From Seminavis robusta (lineage: Eukaryota > Bacillariophyta > Bacillariophyceae > Naviculales > Naviculaceae): a stretch of DNA of 64,000 bases. The stretch lies in the NCBI GenBank assembly GCA_903772945.1, contig CAICTM010000228.1, positions 24,755-88,754 of the forward strand, read 5' to 3'. A program made the position numbers and the translations under genes. Below the pieces are notes generated by a model. The model saw only the letters and a program-made list of their open reading frames with translations. It did not search any database and was not told where the DNA came from. This document shows, piece after piece, positions 21,285-31,208 of this stretch (the stretch's first letter is position 1; each line of letters opens with the position of its first letter).

Positions 21285-22732
21285 ATGGAGCCTCACGAGA
21301 ATGATGGAAAATCCTGCTATGGCGGTCGAGATCTGAAAGGATATGGCGGATCCCCACCGAACCCCATGTGGCCCAAGAATGCGAAGGTAGCTGTGAATTT
21401 CGTGATCAACTATGAAGAGGGAGCAGAAAAGTGTCTCCTTCATGGCGATAATGAGAGCGAAAAGTTGCTGTCGGATATTGTGGGGGCAGCAGCCTATGGT
21501 GAGTTAGCTGGGCATTTCAATTCTTTGGCTACTGTTGCCTTGTTTGAGAAGTCTAACGAGAATGTCCTTATTGTTCTCTGCTACCTAATAAAGAGGGCCA
21601 GCGCCATGTGAACATGGAGAGTTTGTACGACTATGGTGGTCGGGCTGGATTTTGGAGGCTATATAACTTGTTCGAGAAGAAAAAGATGCCTGCTACGATT
21701 TTTGCAGTGGGTATGGCCCTGGAGCGCAACCCAGCTGTAGCTTATGAGCTCCACCAATCCAGCCATGAAGTGGCGTCCCATGGATATCGGTGGATCGATT
21801 ATCAAAATGTTGACGAGGAAACTCAGCGTGCCCATATCAAGAAGACCATTGAAATCCACGAAAAACTGTTGGTAAGCACTCAATTTGATGAGTTTGCTAA
21901 TAGTCACTGCTTTGTGTCGTCTCCTTATCTGATGCATTTTGAAATTCCTTTTTAACTTCTTCCGATAACAGGGAAAACGCCCGGCTGGTTTTTATCAAGG
22001 AAAGGTGTGTGTGTACTGATTGCTCAACATTGCAGGCAGTCTTTCTTGTTCCACAGGCGGTTCGCTCACCTTATTTGCTTCTGTTTGCATAGCCCAACGA
22101 GGATACACGCAGGCTGGTTGTCGAAGAAGGTGGCTTCAAGTACGACTCTGACTCCTACGCGGATGATTTGCCGTATTGGAGCCTGGAACATGACAGGCCG
22201 CATCTCGTCATTCCTTACTCTTTGAGTGAGAATGACATGAGGTTTGTTGCACCCAACGGTTTTTCCAACGGGACCGACTTCTTTACACACCTGAAATCGA
22301 CCCTTTTGTAAGTACCGGTACCAATTGCCAGCCTGTTCTTCGGCGCAGATTCTATTTGCATATTGTCCCACGCTGACTTGGAAACCTACCCTATGGTTCA
22401 GGTATCTCATTGATGAGGGCAAGCAGGGAAGTCCCAAAATGATGTCCGTCGGCTTGCACTGTCGCTTGGCACGGCCTGGATACGCCGCTGCCTTGTCCGA
22501 GTTCATGGATTTTTGTGTGTCCCACAGAAGGGATGTGTGGGTCTGCACTCGTGAGCAGATTGCTGACCATTGGTTCAACAAGCATCCTCCCCGCATGGCG
22601 GCACCACCTGGTACCCCTAAGAGTCCCCAGAATGATGCTCGAGAAACGTGGACAGGCCCCAAGACAACACCGACCAAGCCAGTGGGAGAGGAAGAAAGTG
22701 AAGTGGACGAAGCAGATGGCGATATCATCTAA
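21285..22732 (+). CDS. PuuE-type allantoinase / polysaccharide deacetylase-family hydrolase
   Basis: Five exons, 21285-21498, 21594-21871, 21972-22004 (33 nt), 22093-22307 and 22402-22732, joined to 356 aa. It has the NodB-like polysaccharide deacetylase fold in its PuuE variant: AVNFVINYEEGAE near residue 35, NMESLYDYGGRAG, PATIFAVGMALERNP, the hallmark EVASHGYRWIDYQNV, and LHCRLARPGYAAAL near residue 300. PuuE in bacteria is a cofactor-independent allantoinase opening allantoin to allantoate in purine catabolism; related members deacetylate polysaccharides. The allantoinase role is inferred from the SHGYRWIDY signature. No signal peptide is evident, suggesting cytosol or peroxisome. Confidence 0.85.
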
Positions 22733-23775
22733 GGACTGATGGTGGTGTGTGCATCTGTATGTGTGTAGCTAGCGGAACAGTGTCTTTCAGTGCAGTCGTT
22801 GCGAAACAAAGGGGCTCAGTGTCAATGCAAACTGTCAAGCAACAACAATGAAAATAGGTGCTTCCCTCTTTATTCTGAGTAAACTATCGGTGAGACAGCC
22901 CTCCTCCTCGTCTTTTTGCACTTAGTCCAGTACATGGAGAACACTTTTGTGGCCTGCCTACAATACATGGAGAACACTTTTGTGGCCTGCCTACAATATA
23001 CTAGTTTGGACATCATGCAATGCCATCTTTGGTGGGCACTTGTTCTCTCGAGTCCACGTGAGAACTGCCTGTGTATCGCCATCCTGGGAACGCCCTGAGC
23101 ACATTCGCTCATCCCACAGGCACCACTCCCACGGGCCCACTCGAGAGGATGACTCGAGTGACCACCTGGCTCTCTCCGAGTATTACCTTGGTAGTACTGT
23201 CACTCACTCTCCTGGACTGAGTCGAGTCCGCTCCAGAGTCTCAATCTTATCTTTGTATTAGGCTGCAGCAGAGCGTGTCCCTCGTTCCATATCATGAGCC
23301 CACTTGAAGTTCAGATAAATAAGCAGCCTTCAATTGACAGCCTGCCTGACTGAGAAGATTGACAGCCATTCTTCACAGCCCATTATTTCTGACAACCTCA
23401 CTGGAAATTGTAAGCAGCCAGGTCACATGTGGCTTCATCCCAGGGGCACCCGCTGGCACTAGCCCATTTCTTCTACTTGCTTTACCTTTGGTTGGTTGCT
23501 GAGTTCCTGCTGCCCGTAATAACCACGCCTAAACGAAACCAACAGGGCCCACAACCTTTGTCACATCTTGGGAACACCAAGACCCCCCGCCTCCCCCTAC
23601 GCATGTGTTGATGCTGCGTGAAACAAGTAGTCATACCGGTATGCAGTCGGGTATGTACTGCAGCACTCTAGTAGTATAGCCGGCTAGCCAGCGCCACACA
23701 AAAGCTAGCTAGCTACCGGTAGCTCACGGACAGAGTTTTCCAATCAAAATAAATATTGATAATTTTATATCTCTT
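22733..23775. other. Intergenic, about 1 kb
   Basis: No gene. It contains a two-copy 33-bp tandem repeat at 22931-22996 and, at 23620-23730, palindromic ACCGGT/GCTAGC clusters. CTCGAGTG/CACTCGAG fragments between 23130 and 23230 may form weak hairpins. Confidence 0.45.
22931..22996. repeat. Two perfect tandem copies of a 33-bp unit
   Basis: Units 22931-22963 and 22964-22996 both read TACATGGAGAACACTTTTGT followed by GGCCTGCCTACAA. The length is a multiple of three, but I find no real gene covering it. Confidence 0.92.
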
Positions 23776-24183
23776 TTATCTTCTCCCTTCCTTTTTGAAT
23801 TTTTTCCTGTCCAGATATTGCGTGAGGAAGTAAGTGGTACTGGCTTTGCCTTTCTTCTTTTCTTCAATGTCTGCTTGTTGATAACACTCTTCCGCCTCCT
23901 TGACGTACTTGTACAGGGGTTGAATGTTGTAAGTCCCAGTTCGTTCCATCGCGTCAAGCAGCCTCTCAATCTTGTCGAAGCAAGGATTCTGATACCTGGA
24001 TCCTTGCTGTGATGGGATGCAAGGCAAGAGACAAGCTGTCAGATTATCCAGCAACGAGGGTATCGGTGGAGGGGTATCCGATGATCAATATGGAAGCCAT
24101 TGGCAGTAACAGCACCGATCACTTACTTTGGCTGCCATTCGTAGCTGGTCCAGCGTTATCCGGAGTTTGTTGGCGCCCGACAT
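23776..24183 (-). CDS. Small conserved-looking spliced protein, 95 aa, unknown function
   Basis: Two exons on the minus strand: 24183-24127 (starts MSGANKLRITLDQLRMAAK) and 24006-23776, with a 120-nt phase-0 intron (GTAAGT donor, CATCACAG acceptor). The joined protein is 95 aa, charged and helical, with tyrosines around QNPCFDKIERLLDAMERTGT and a basic C-terminus ending KKFKKEGRR. The ATG, donor and acceptor all agree in frame, which supports a real gene despite its size. I do not recognise the family. No targeting sequence or membrane segment is seen. A helical adaptor-like protein is possible but not claimed. Confidence 0.5.
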
Positions 24184-24934
24184 TGTCTCTGAAGTACAAC
24201 AATACAGTACCTGCGATGCTTCCAGGAGACGTGAGGGCTGGATGTGTTGCAGGGATGAATGATGGCTGCATTGGATGCGTGTGCGGTCGGCGATATTGCA
24301 ATATTAATGTAAGGATTTGCAGACATGTAGTAGCTCTCAAGCTAGCTAGTTTAATTAGTTTCCCGCCTCCCGCCGACGATGCATTTGCAGCTCAGAAAGC
24401 TCGACTTGCACGTCTACCGTTGACTATTACCGGTACGGTACGCATGGTACTGTACCTGGTACCGGTTCTGGTACCTGGTGGGTACGGTACGTGGGTACCC
24501 TTCATCCAGTCTCAATCCGCTTCACCGGCTAATTTTGTTTAACTGTTCCGGAGATGCTTGGTCGGTTCTGGTGGGGGTCAAAACAGCAGATGCCTTATAA
24601 TCACAACATCTTCGCGTCAGCCGATTTTTCCGTTACGACGGATTTAGCCTAAGCAAGTGGAATATGTCGGTTCGAACTGGCCTGCTCTGACTTTGCTCTT
24701 GTCTTTGGAGCTCCCCAACGCCATCGACAGCAATGCAAAGATCAGAGGGAAAGAAGTGTTCACCATCATTCAATCGTCTCTACTATCCTGTTTGAAAGGA
24801 GCAAGAGACGATTCAAAGTCTACAACTCCAACAGATTAGTCCCTGAGAGTTATCTTTGTAGTTGTGTTCCCTGTTTGTAGGTGTGAGTGAGTGGAGTATA
24901 GATTTCCGTGTTGGCGATACTAGGCCGTTCTACA
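24184..24934. other. Intergenic with dense GGTACC/ACCGGT palindromes
   Basis: The stretch 24425-24505 is packed with GGTACC, GTACC and ACCGGT motifs. It lies between the small gene and the CELF-like gene start at 24935. Open frames here are unsupported. Confidence 0.45.
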
Positions 24935-26767
24935 ATGCAGCAAAAGCCCAGTGCACCAAATGCTAATGGGGAGATGCCCCACGACGACGACCCCGCCGCT
25001 GACAATTTTGTTGTGGACTCATCCACCAAGGTTGCTCCACAAATGCACACAAATATGAATGGCAACATGCCGCCACAGCAGGTATATGTCGAGAACAATA
25101 ACATGGGACCTAACATGGGACCGCCCAAAGTCGCAGGGCTGGAAACCCAGTTCCAAGCACTCGGCATCCATGGAGAAGAAGGCACCATCAATAACAACCA
25201 CGAGCCTCGTGAAGGAGAAGTCGAAGACTCTGAAGGCAATGATGGGGCCGAAGGCGAGGACGATCCTCTCAAGCTCTTTGTGGGACAGGTAAGCATGCTA
25301 CCCTCGCTACCCATTGCTGCACCTCCGCTTGGGTGGGTCGCAATGACGGCAAAATCTTGTGATCTGACATATTTTGCACCAACACTTTATTATCTGTTAT
25401 GTTACACAACCGTCCATATAGGTCCCCAAAGACATGAACGAAGAAGATATCTTTCCCACTTTTGACTCCTTTGGACCACTCAAGGATGTAGCCATCATTC
25501 GAGACAAACACACTGGATTGCACCGGGGATGCGCATTTGTCACGTTTTGGTCGTCCGGTGACGCAGAGCGTGCTCAGGAATCTTTGCATGACAATTTCAC
25601 ATTCCCCGGTGCTCGTAGGCCAGCTCAGGTCAAGCCCGCGGAACCATCAGGTAAGTTAAGGGGTAGGGTTGGTATGAGCTACAAAGAGGGATGGACAGTG
25701 CACTCACAACGCGGTGTATTATCAAAGTACCAGAGAACAAACTTTTCATTGGTATGCTTTCTAGGAAAGCTGGTGAGACAGAAGTGCGTGAAATATTTGC
25801 ACCCTATGGAGAGATCAAGGAGATCTACATGATCCGAAATGCGGATGGATCCAGCAAGTGCGCTGCTTTCCTCAGATATGTCAAGCGCGAAGCAGCATTG
25901 CAAGCCATTGAAAGTCTCAACAACAATGTCATGATGGACGGTTCAGCACGGCCCCTGATCGTCAAGTTTGCTGATAACAAACACCAAAAGCAGCAGAGGC
26001 ACATGCGCAACGTCAGACGACAAGAACTCATGGCCACGGGAGCTGGACCAGGGTATCCAGGCTACCAGGTCCCACAGGTCCCCCCTCCAATGGGAATGGC
26101 CGCGCATCCCGGTGGCCCACAGTATCCAATGCCACCACACCAGTATGGACCGGCGTATGGTGCCGGAAACCCTCCACCACCACCACACCCTCCCCACCAC
26201 CCCTACATGTACCCTCCACACCAGTATGGACCTGCTCCTCCTTACGGCTACCGTAATCCCCAAGAAATGAGGCCGCCTAATCCCCGTCCACGCGAGGGGC
26301 CCGCTGGCGCCAACCTGTTTGTGTACCACCTTCCTCATGACCTGACGGATGCCGATTTGGCCACCGCTTTCAATCCGTTTGGAAACGTGATTAGTGCGAA
26401 AGTTTACGTCGACAAGTACACTGGTGAAAGCAAAGGTTTTGGTGAGTCCAATTATGCATACATATCCTTATAGTGGTTGATTTTTTTATTGCTCACCATT
26501 TCCATCATTATAGGTTTTGTGTCCTACGATTCGGTCATGTCAGCCGAAGCGGCAATTGAACAAATGAACGGTTTCCAGATTGGAAACAAGCGCCTAAAGG
26601 TTCAGCACAAGCGTGTCCATAATCACGGCCAAAACGGCGTACACAATGGCATGCCCCAACAGCAGCCCATGCCTCAGGCCCATTATCCCGTCCCGGGACA
26701 CCAGCCCCCTCCCGTTGTCTCGACCACGGCGGCTGCCGGCCCTCCAGCACTTCGGGTCAATCCCTAG
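24935..26767 (+). CDS. CELF/Bruno-like RNA-binding protein with three RRMs
   Basis: Four exons, 24935-25288, 25422-25650, 25728-26441 and 26514-26767; all junctions are GT-AG and in frame, 516 aa. RRM1 (about 114-195) has RNP2 LFVGQV and RNP1 [11 protein letters not shown]2 (about 197-275) has LFIGML and KCAAFLRY. A Pro/Tyr/His/Gly-rich linker of about 100 residues (HQYGPAYG repeats) leads to RRM3 (about 390-468) with LFVYHL and KGFGFVSY, the latter split by the last intron. The paired N-terminal RRMs plus a distant C-terminal RRM is the CELF/Bruno layout, proteins that control splicing, deadenylation and translation. Targets are unknown. Confidence 0.88.
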
Positions 26768-27377
26768 GAGAGATTGACAATATTGCGTGGGCGAATCCTC
26801 TCTTATCACTACCCCAACCAAACAATCCCCTGTACGAACAATACAATTCAAGGGCACTGTTCTCTAGTAGCATTGTTTCACTAGTAGAATGAATTTGCCT
26901 TATTTTTCCTAGTTCGTAGTGTTGTCTCATGTTTTGTCCACTAGCTAGTACACCAAAGTGTGGCGTAAACACTGCTGTACCGGTAAGAACAATACAAGTT
27001 ACGGGCACTCTATTAGTACTCTAGTAGCTAGAAGCATTCTTTCTTTAGTTGAAGAAAATACTGTTGTCTCTTCACGTTTTGTCTATCACTATTGCTACTG
27101 TAGTGCACCTGGGTGTGGCGACAAATTTCTCAGGTTTTATTATGGTTTCCTTTTCATAATGCTACATGTATCATACAGTACAGTCGTACAGGGGTCCACC
27201 ACTACGGTGCTCTCCCATCATTAGTTAGATACCGGTAGTCGGCGCATTTGGAGAAGTTGCAGAAAGACCCTTTCTTTAGAGTTACACATGTTTCTACGTG
27301 GCGTACGTCCTGTAGTTTGGCACAAAAACAACGCAACACCAACTGATCGTTTTTCGCTACCACCAGAGGACCCCTCT
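26768..27377. other. Intergenic between convergent CELF-like and RPN3 genes
   Basis: About 610 bp of 3' flanking sequence. It contains imperfect duplicated phrases (for example AACAATACAA and GGGCACT at 26836-26855 and 26989-27008), suggesting a local degenerate duplication of roughly 150 bp. No gene is supported. Confidence 0.4.
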
Positions 27378-29060
27378 TTAATCAAATTCATCGAGTTCGT
27401 CTTCCAGCTCCTGTGCCTTTTCTTCGTCTGTCTTGTCGTCATTACGCTTTCGACGGTTCCCACGACTCGCCTCCAGCTGTTTCTTGTAGGCATCTGGTGG
27501 GTACCTCATGGCACGCACCGCGTCATTGTGGGTTGTCAGACAATAAGCGATACGACGGTGGAATGCTTCTGCTGGTTCCTTGGTGGCGTATACATCCACC
27601 AAATCATGGCTCTGCACATAGGCTTCTTCGTGATGAATGGTGGCATCGAGGACCCCATCTCGGACCGCTTTGGCCACGACGAATTCAGCCGAAGTGGCAC
27701 TGGGCAATCCCAATCGATCCGCTACATCTTGAAGCGAGAGACGACTGTAGCTGACATGAAGCTTTCGCAATCCAGCCTTTACCACTTGCTGTGCCAAACG
27801 TGAAATGAGAGTGTGTGTCCCATCTTGTTGTAGCCGCGTGACTTGCTCGGCGACCACCTGATGGAACACTCCCAAGTCCCCTTGACGAACCGCCTGAGTG
27901 ATTGCCAAGTAGGGGCTCAATTCTCGCTTCATGCCTTTGCTCAAGAAGACGTGTCGATCAGGGATTTCCCCCATGAGCAGCTGCACAATGATCAAGAGAC
28001 GCTGAGCGGCAATTCGGAATCCGAGCCCCGTGTTGGTGGGTGCCTTGCGGAGACACTGACTCAAGTTGGAGAACGCCGATGTGTATTCGAGTCGAAGAGA
28101 CTGAATGCGGCCACTGTAGTATAGATAGCGACATAGCTGGTTGTTGGATGCCGAATCGGGAAATGTCGAGTTGGCCAGCAACTTTTGGGCTTGCTCCACT
28201 GCAGACCAAGAAAGAAAAACAAGGTTAGAAAGCCAAAACGAGCAACCGATAAATTAGATTCGAACAAGCAAAATCCCACACTGACCCTGTGCATTATTGA
28301 GCAAATCTTGGAGCATCAAATTGATGAGTGTTGCTTGACAGTCAACATCACGACGAAGACAGGCCATGTTTTGGCCCCGTGCCATGTCCTGACGCAGAGA
28401 GGCCGCCACAGCCGGGTCGTTGAGAGACTCGGCCACGAGAGATCGGAATCGGAACATGCGCGCCAAAAGAGGATAGAGCGAAGCTGCCGAGACTCCCGAC
28501 ATGGACGTAATTTTGAGAGCCGAGGCGTTCAAGTAGCCCATCAAGATATCAATTCCCTTCTGCGCCAGAGCAAATGCCTCACTGAATTTGTTGTCTTTCC
28601 ACAGCAATCGCACCATGAGACTGATCAACCAGCCTTCGACTTCTCGGTCGGCAGAAGAAGACAAGTATCCAGCTTCTTTCATCTTGGGTGTCTCCGCGCC
28701 TTCCACATCCATGGCCGTCTCAGCCGCCGTTTCGGCTTTCAACAACACCCGACCAGCACTGCAACGTCCTGCTGGATCCAACAGTTTGGTAGCAGCGGCC
28801 GAAATGTCTTCCAAGGTAGCTCCACCTGAAGCACCCGATGCTGTCCCCAACCAACGACGAACCACTTTTCCAGGGTTGGAGTAGGTGTGCAGCGTTCGGT
28901 CCTTGTCCGAGAGACCACCGCCCAAGAGACGCTCCAATCGGCGCCCCGCCGCTTCTAGGGGAGGCAAAGGAGGAGCAGCATTTTCCTCTTCTTTTTTGCC
29001 TTTGTCCTTCTCCTCTTTCTTTTCAGAGTCCTTCTTGGGAGGGTCTTCCTTCTTCGCCAT
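27378..29060 (-). CDS. RPN3: 26S proteasome regulatory subunit RPN3 (PSMD3)
   Basis: Exons 29060-28286 and 28198-27378 with an 87-nt intron (phase 1), 531 aa, the usual length of RPN3. The N-terminus is Lys/Glu/Pro-rich, followed by TPR-like helices (EGWLISLMVRLLWKDNKF, CRYLYYSGRIQSLRLEY) and a C-terminal PCI domain (about 390-480) with LQDVADRLGLPSATSAEFVVAKAVRDG and DGVLDATIHHEEAYVQS. The tail ends in acidic EDELDEFD. RPN3 is a scaffold of the 19S lid, contacting RPN7 and RPN12. Nothing is unusual. Confidence 0.92.
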
Positions 29061-29362
29061 CTTGCCTGCTAATCTTGTGGTTGTCGAAGTGAATGTCTAA
29101 CGAGATCCTTGATCTTTGTGGACTGTCGAAGCTTCGTCGACCATCGGATTGCTTCCAAACCTCTAACGCTACTGTTAAAAATAGATGATCGACTTGACTC
29201 GTCACTCGACTCCCCACTCGACTCCGTGACTGAGAAGTCAGCGCTCAACACGGGTCGATTGCGCCGTATGTGGCCAGTGGTACTGGTACCCAGTACGGAT
29301 AGCCAGACTCCAAATCTTTGAGGACGCCTCATGGATATCAGTACAGGTACATACACTCAAGG
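29061..29362. other. Divergent intergenic region between RPN3 and the sulfotransferase-like gene
   Basis: About 300 bp with direct repeats of ACTCGACTC (29196-29225); the 17-mer at 29196-29212 recurs in ARF intron 1 (60129-60145). Probably holds promoters in both directions. Confidence 0.45.
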
Positions 29363-30379
29363 ATGGTTGTTGCCCCACTGATCATTGCTTTATCTTGGTG
29401 GCAGCTTCTAGTAGTGGCTTCTGTGGCCACTGTTGCGGCTCCAGCAGATAATGGTGCCTTGAATGAACTGGTAGATGGGGGAGAAGAATTTCGGATGAAC
29501 ACATGGAACTTTCTTTACAACTGGTTACTGGGAGGCACCATGGAGGCAGAGAAGCAGCCGTTGCCCCAGCCAATCTTTGTTATTGGAGCAGGTCTACCAC
29601 GAACAGGGACAGCTAGCTTTCGAACAGCCATGGGATTGCTGAACATGAAATCTTATCACATGATCGATGGGTGCATGGAGACGCCTGGACACCAGGACAT
29701 GTGGTACAAATTTCTGATTGAACAATCCATTTCAATAGATGATGTTCTGGGGGGGATTGCTGCAGATGGCTTCAATGCTACCATAGATACACCTACGGTG
29801 TTTCATTACAAAGCCCAGATGCAACGCTACCCCAATGCGAAGGTTGTCTTGACGGTACGCGATTCTCCCGAGCAGTGGGCTAACAGCTTTGCAAAAACAA
29901 TTCGGCGTATAGTCTTGGCAAGTGAGCACGTTCCCTTCACTTTGATTGGTCCCATGGCACGTTCATCACAATTTGTAGGGAGAATGTTTGAAAATGCCAA
30001 CTTGCACATGGAAGATCCTTCCCTGTTGCCACAATTCTACAAGGACTTTGTCGCAGAGGTCAAAGCCACTGTTCCTGCTGACAAACTCCTGGTCTTTAAT
30101 GCCAAAGATGGATGGGATCCGCTCTGCAAATTTGTGTCTCCCCTTGCGGAAAGCATCCAAGAACAGTGTCAGAAGCTTTTGGCCACGGGGACACCCTATC
30201 CCCATGTGAATGATGAAGCACAAATACTTGCTGTGGCTATCGGGCTAGAAACAATTACCATGATATTCAAGGTGATGCCTTTTCTCTTGGTGGTTGCAAT
30301 TTGCTTTCTACATGTTAGTCGAACTGCTCAGACTCGGCCTGAATCATCCAACAATCCTGGAAAAACCAAAACTGAGTGA
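29363..30379 (+). CDS. Sulfotransferase-family (Sulfotransfer_4-like) membrane-associated protein
   Basis: Intronless, 338 aa from the ATG at 29363; the upstream in-frame TTG at 29318 is not preferred. An N-terminal hydrophobic segment (about residues 1-27) looks like a signal peptide or anchor. VIGAGLPRTGTASFRTAMGLL (about 80-100) matches the 5'-phosphosulfate-binding loop, and VVLTVRDSPEQWANS (about 165-180) matches the 3'-phosphate site of PAPS-dependent enzymes. A C-terminal hydrophobic helix (about 300-318) suggests anchoring, probably in Golgi or ER. Proteins with this motif are often misannotated as epimerases. Acceptor substrate is unknown. Confidence 0.75.
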   Translation: MVVAPLIIALSWWQLLVVASVATVAAPADNGALNELVDGGEEFRMNTWNFLYNWLLGGTMEAEKQPLPQPIFVIGAGLPRTGTASFRTAMGLLNMKSYHMIDGCMETPGHQDMWYKFLIEQSISIDDVLGGIAADGFNATIDTPTVFHYKAQMQRYPNAKVVLTVRDSPEQWANSFAKTIRRIVLASEHVPFTLIGPMARSSQFVGRMFENANLHMEDPSLLPQFYKDFVAEVKATVPADKLLVFNAKDGWDPLCKFVSPLAESIQEQCQKLLATGTPYPHVNDEAQILAVAIGLETITMIFKVMPFLLVVAICFLHVSRTAQTRPESSNNPGKTKTE

Positions 30380-31208
30380 TTCTTGTCCTCCAAATTATCT
30401 TGCCAGGAGCTGCCGCCCATCGCCTGTTTCCGTAGCTTCTTGCCGCATGGTGGGCGACAGACACCTGGACAACATCTTGCTTGTTCATCTCATTGGGACA
30501 TTTCTTTCACACTGACTTAACTTCATCCTTGGTCGGGATCCCAAGCCACTTCCACCCGCAGCTTTCCTCTTAACTTGTGAGGTATGTTATTCCAATCTGA
30601 TTTGAATCTTTGCTTCCAGGGCTGGGCTCAAGTCGGTTCCTGTTGGATGCTCTGTTTTGAACGAAGATGGTTGAGGGAATGGGAGGCTTGGAATTGAGCC
30701 GCAGTTTTGTTCCTTGGTGTGTGAAGCCTTCAATGCACTTTGCAAGACTGCAGGGCTCATTTTGAATCTGCTTCATCTCATGAGTGATGTGGGCATTGAA
30801 GACTCTCCAACAACCCTTCTGCGGATGCCGAAGATGTAATTGCGAAGGTGGAAGAGTGGTTCTGTCTGGAGCAGACGGATGAACAAGCAGAAGGCTTCTT
30901 CATTGGACAGATCAACAACTGTTTGTCTGCTCTCGCCCCTCAAGTGATGGACGTCTTCCATTCATTGGCAGTAGCTCGTCGTTGTTGTTTCCTCCTATTT
31001 TCTATGGTTTGGATCTATCAGTACTGGTGCAATGTCCCATACACTTTGTGTATTTTTGTAATATAGTTACGTGGAGGACAGATGAGCAAACCCCCGTTTG
31101 CGATCACCTTGCTGTGTGTATTTACGTTGTATATCTTCCATTTAGCGTGTGTTGTGAATATTGACATGTTTTGTTGAGGCCGCAGGTGTGTTGCTTTTTT
31201 GTTGACTT
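30380..31208. other. Intergenic, about 830 bp
   Basis: Convergent 3' flanks of the sulfotransferase-like gene and the F-box/cytochrome b5 gene. Several short open frames occur but none starts with a well-placed ATG or has recognisable motifs. I see nothing else in it. Confidence 0.4.
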
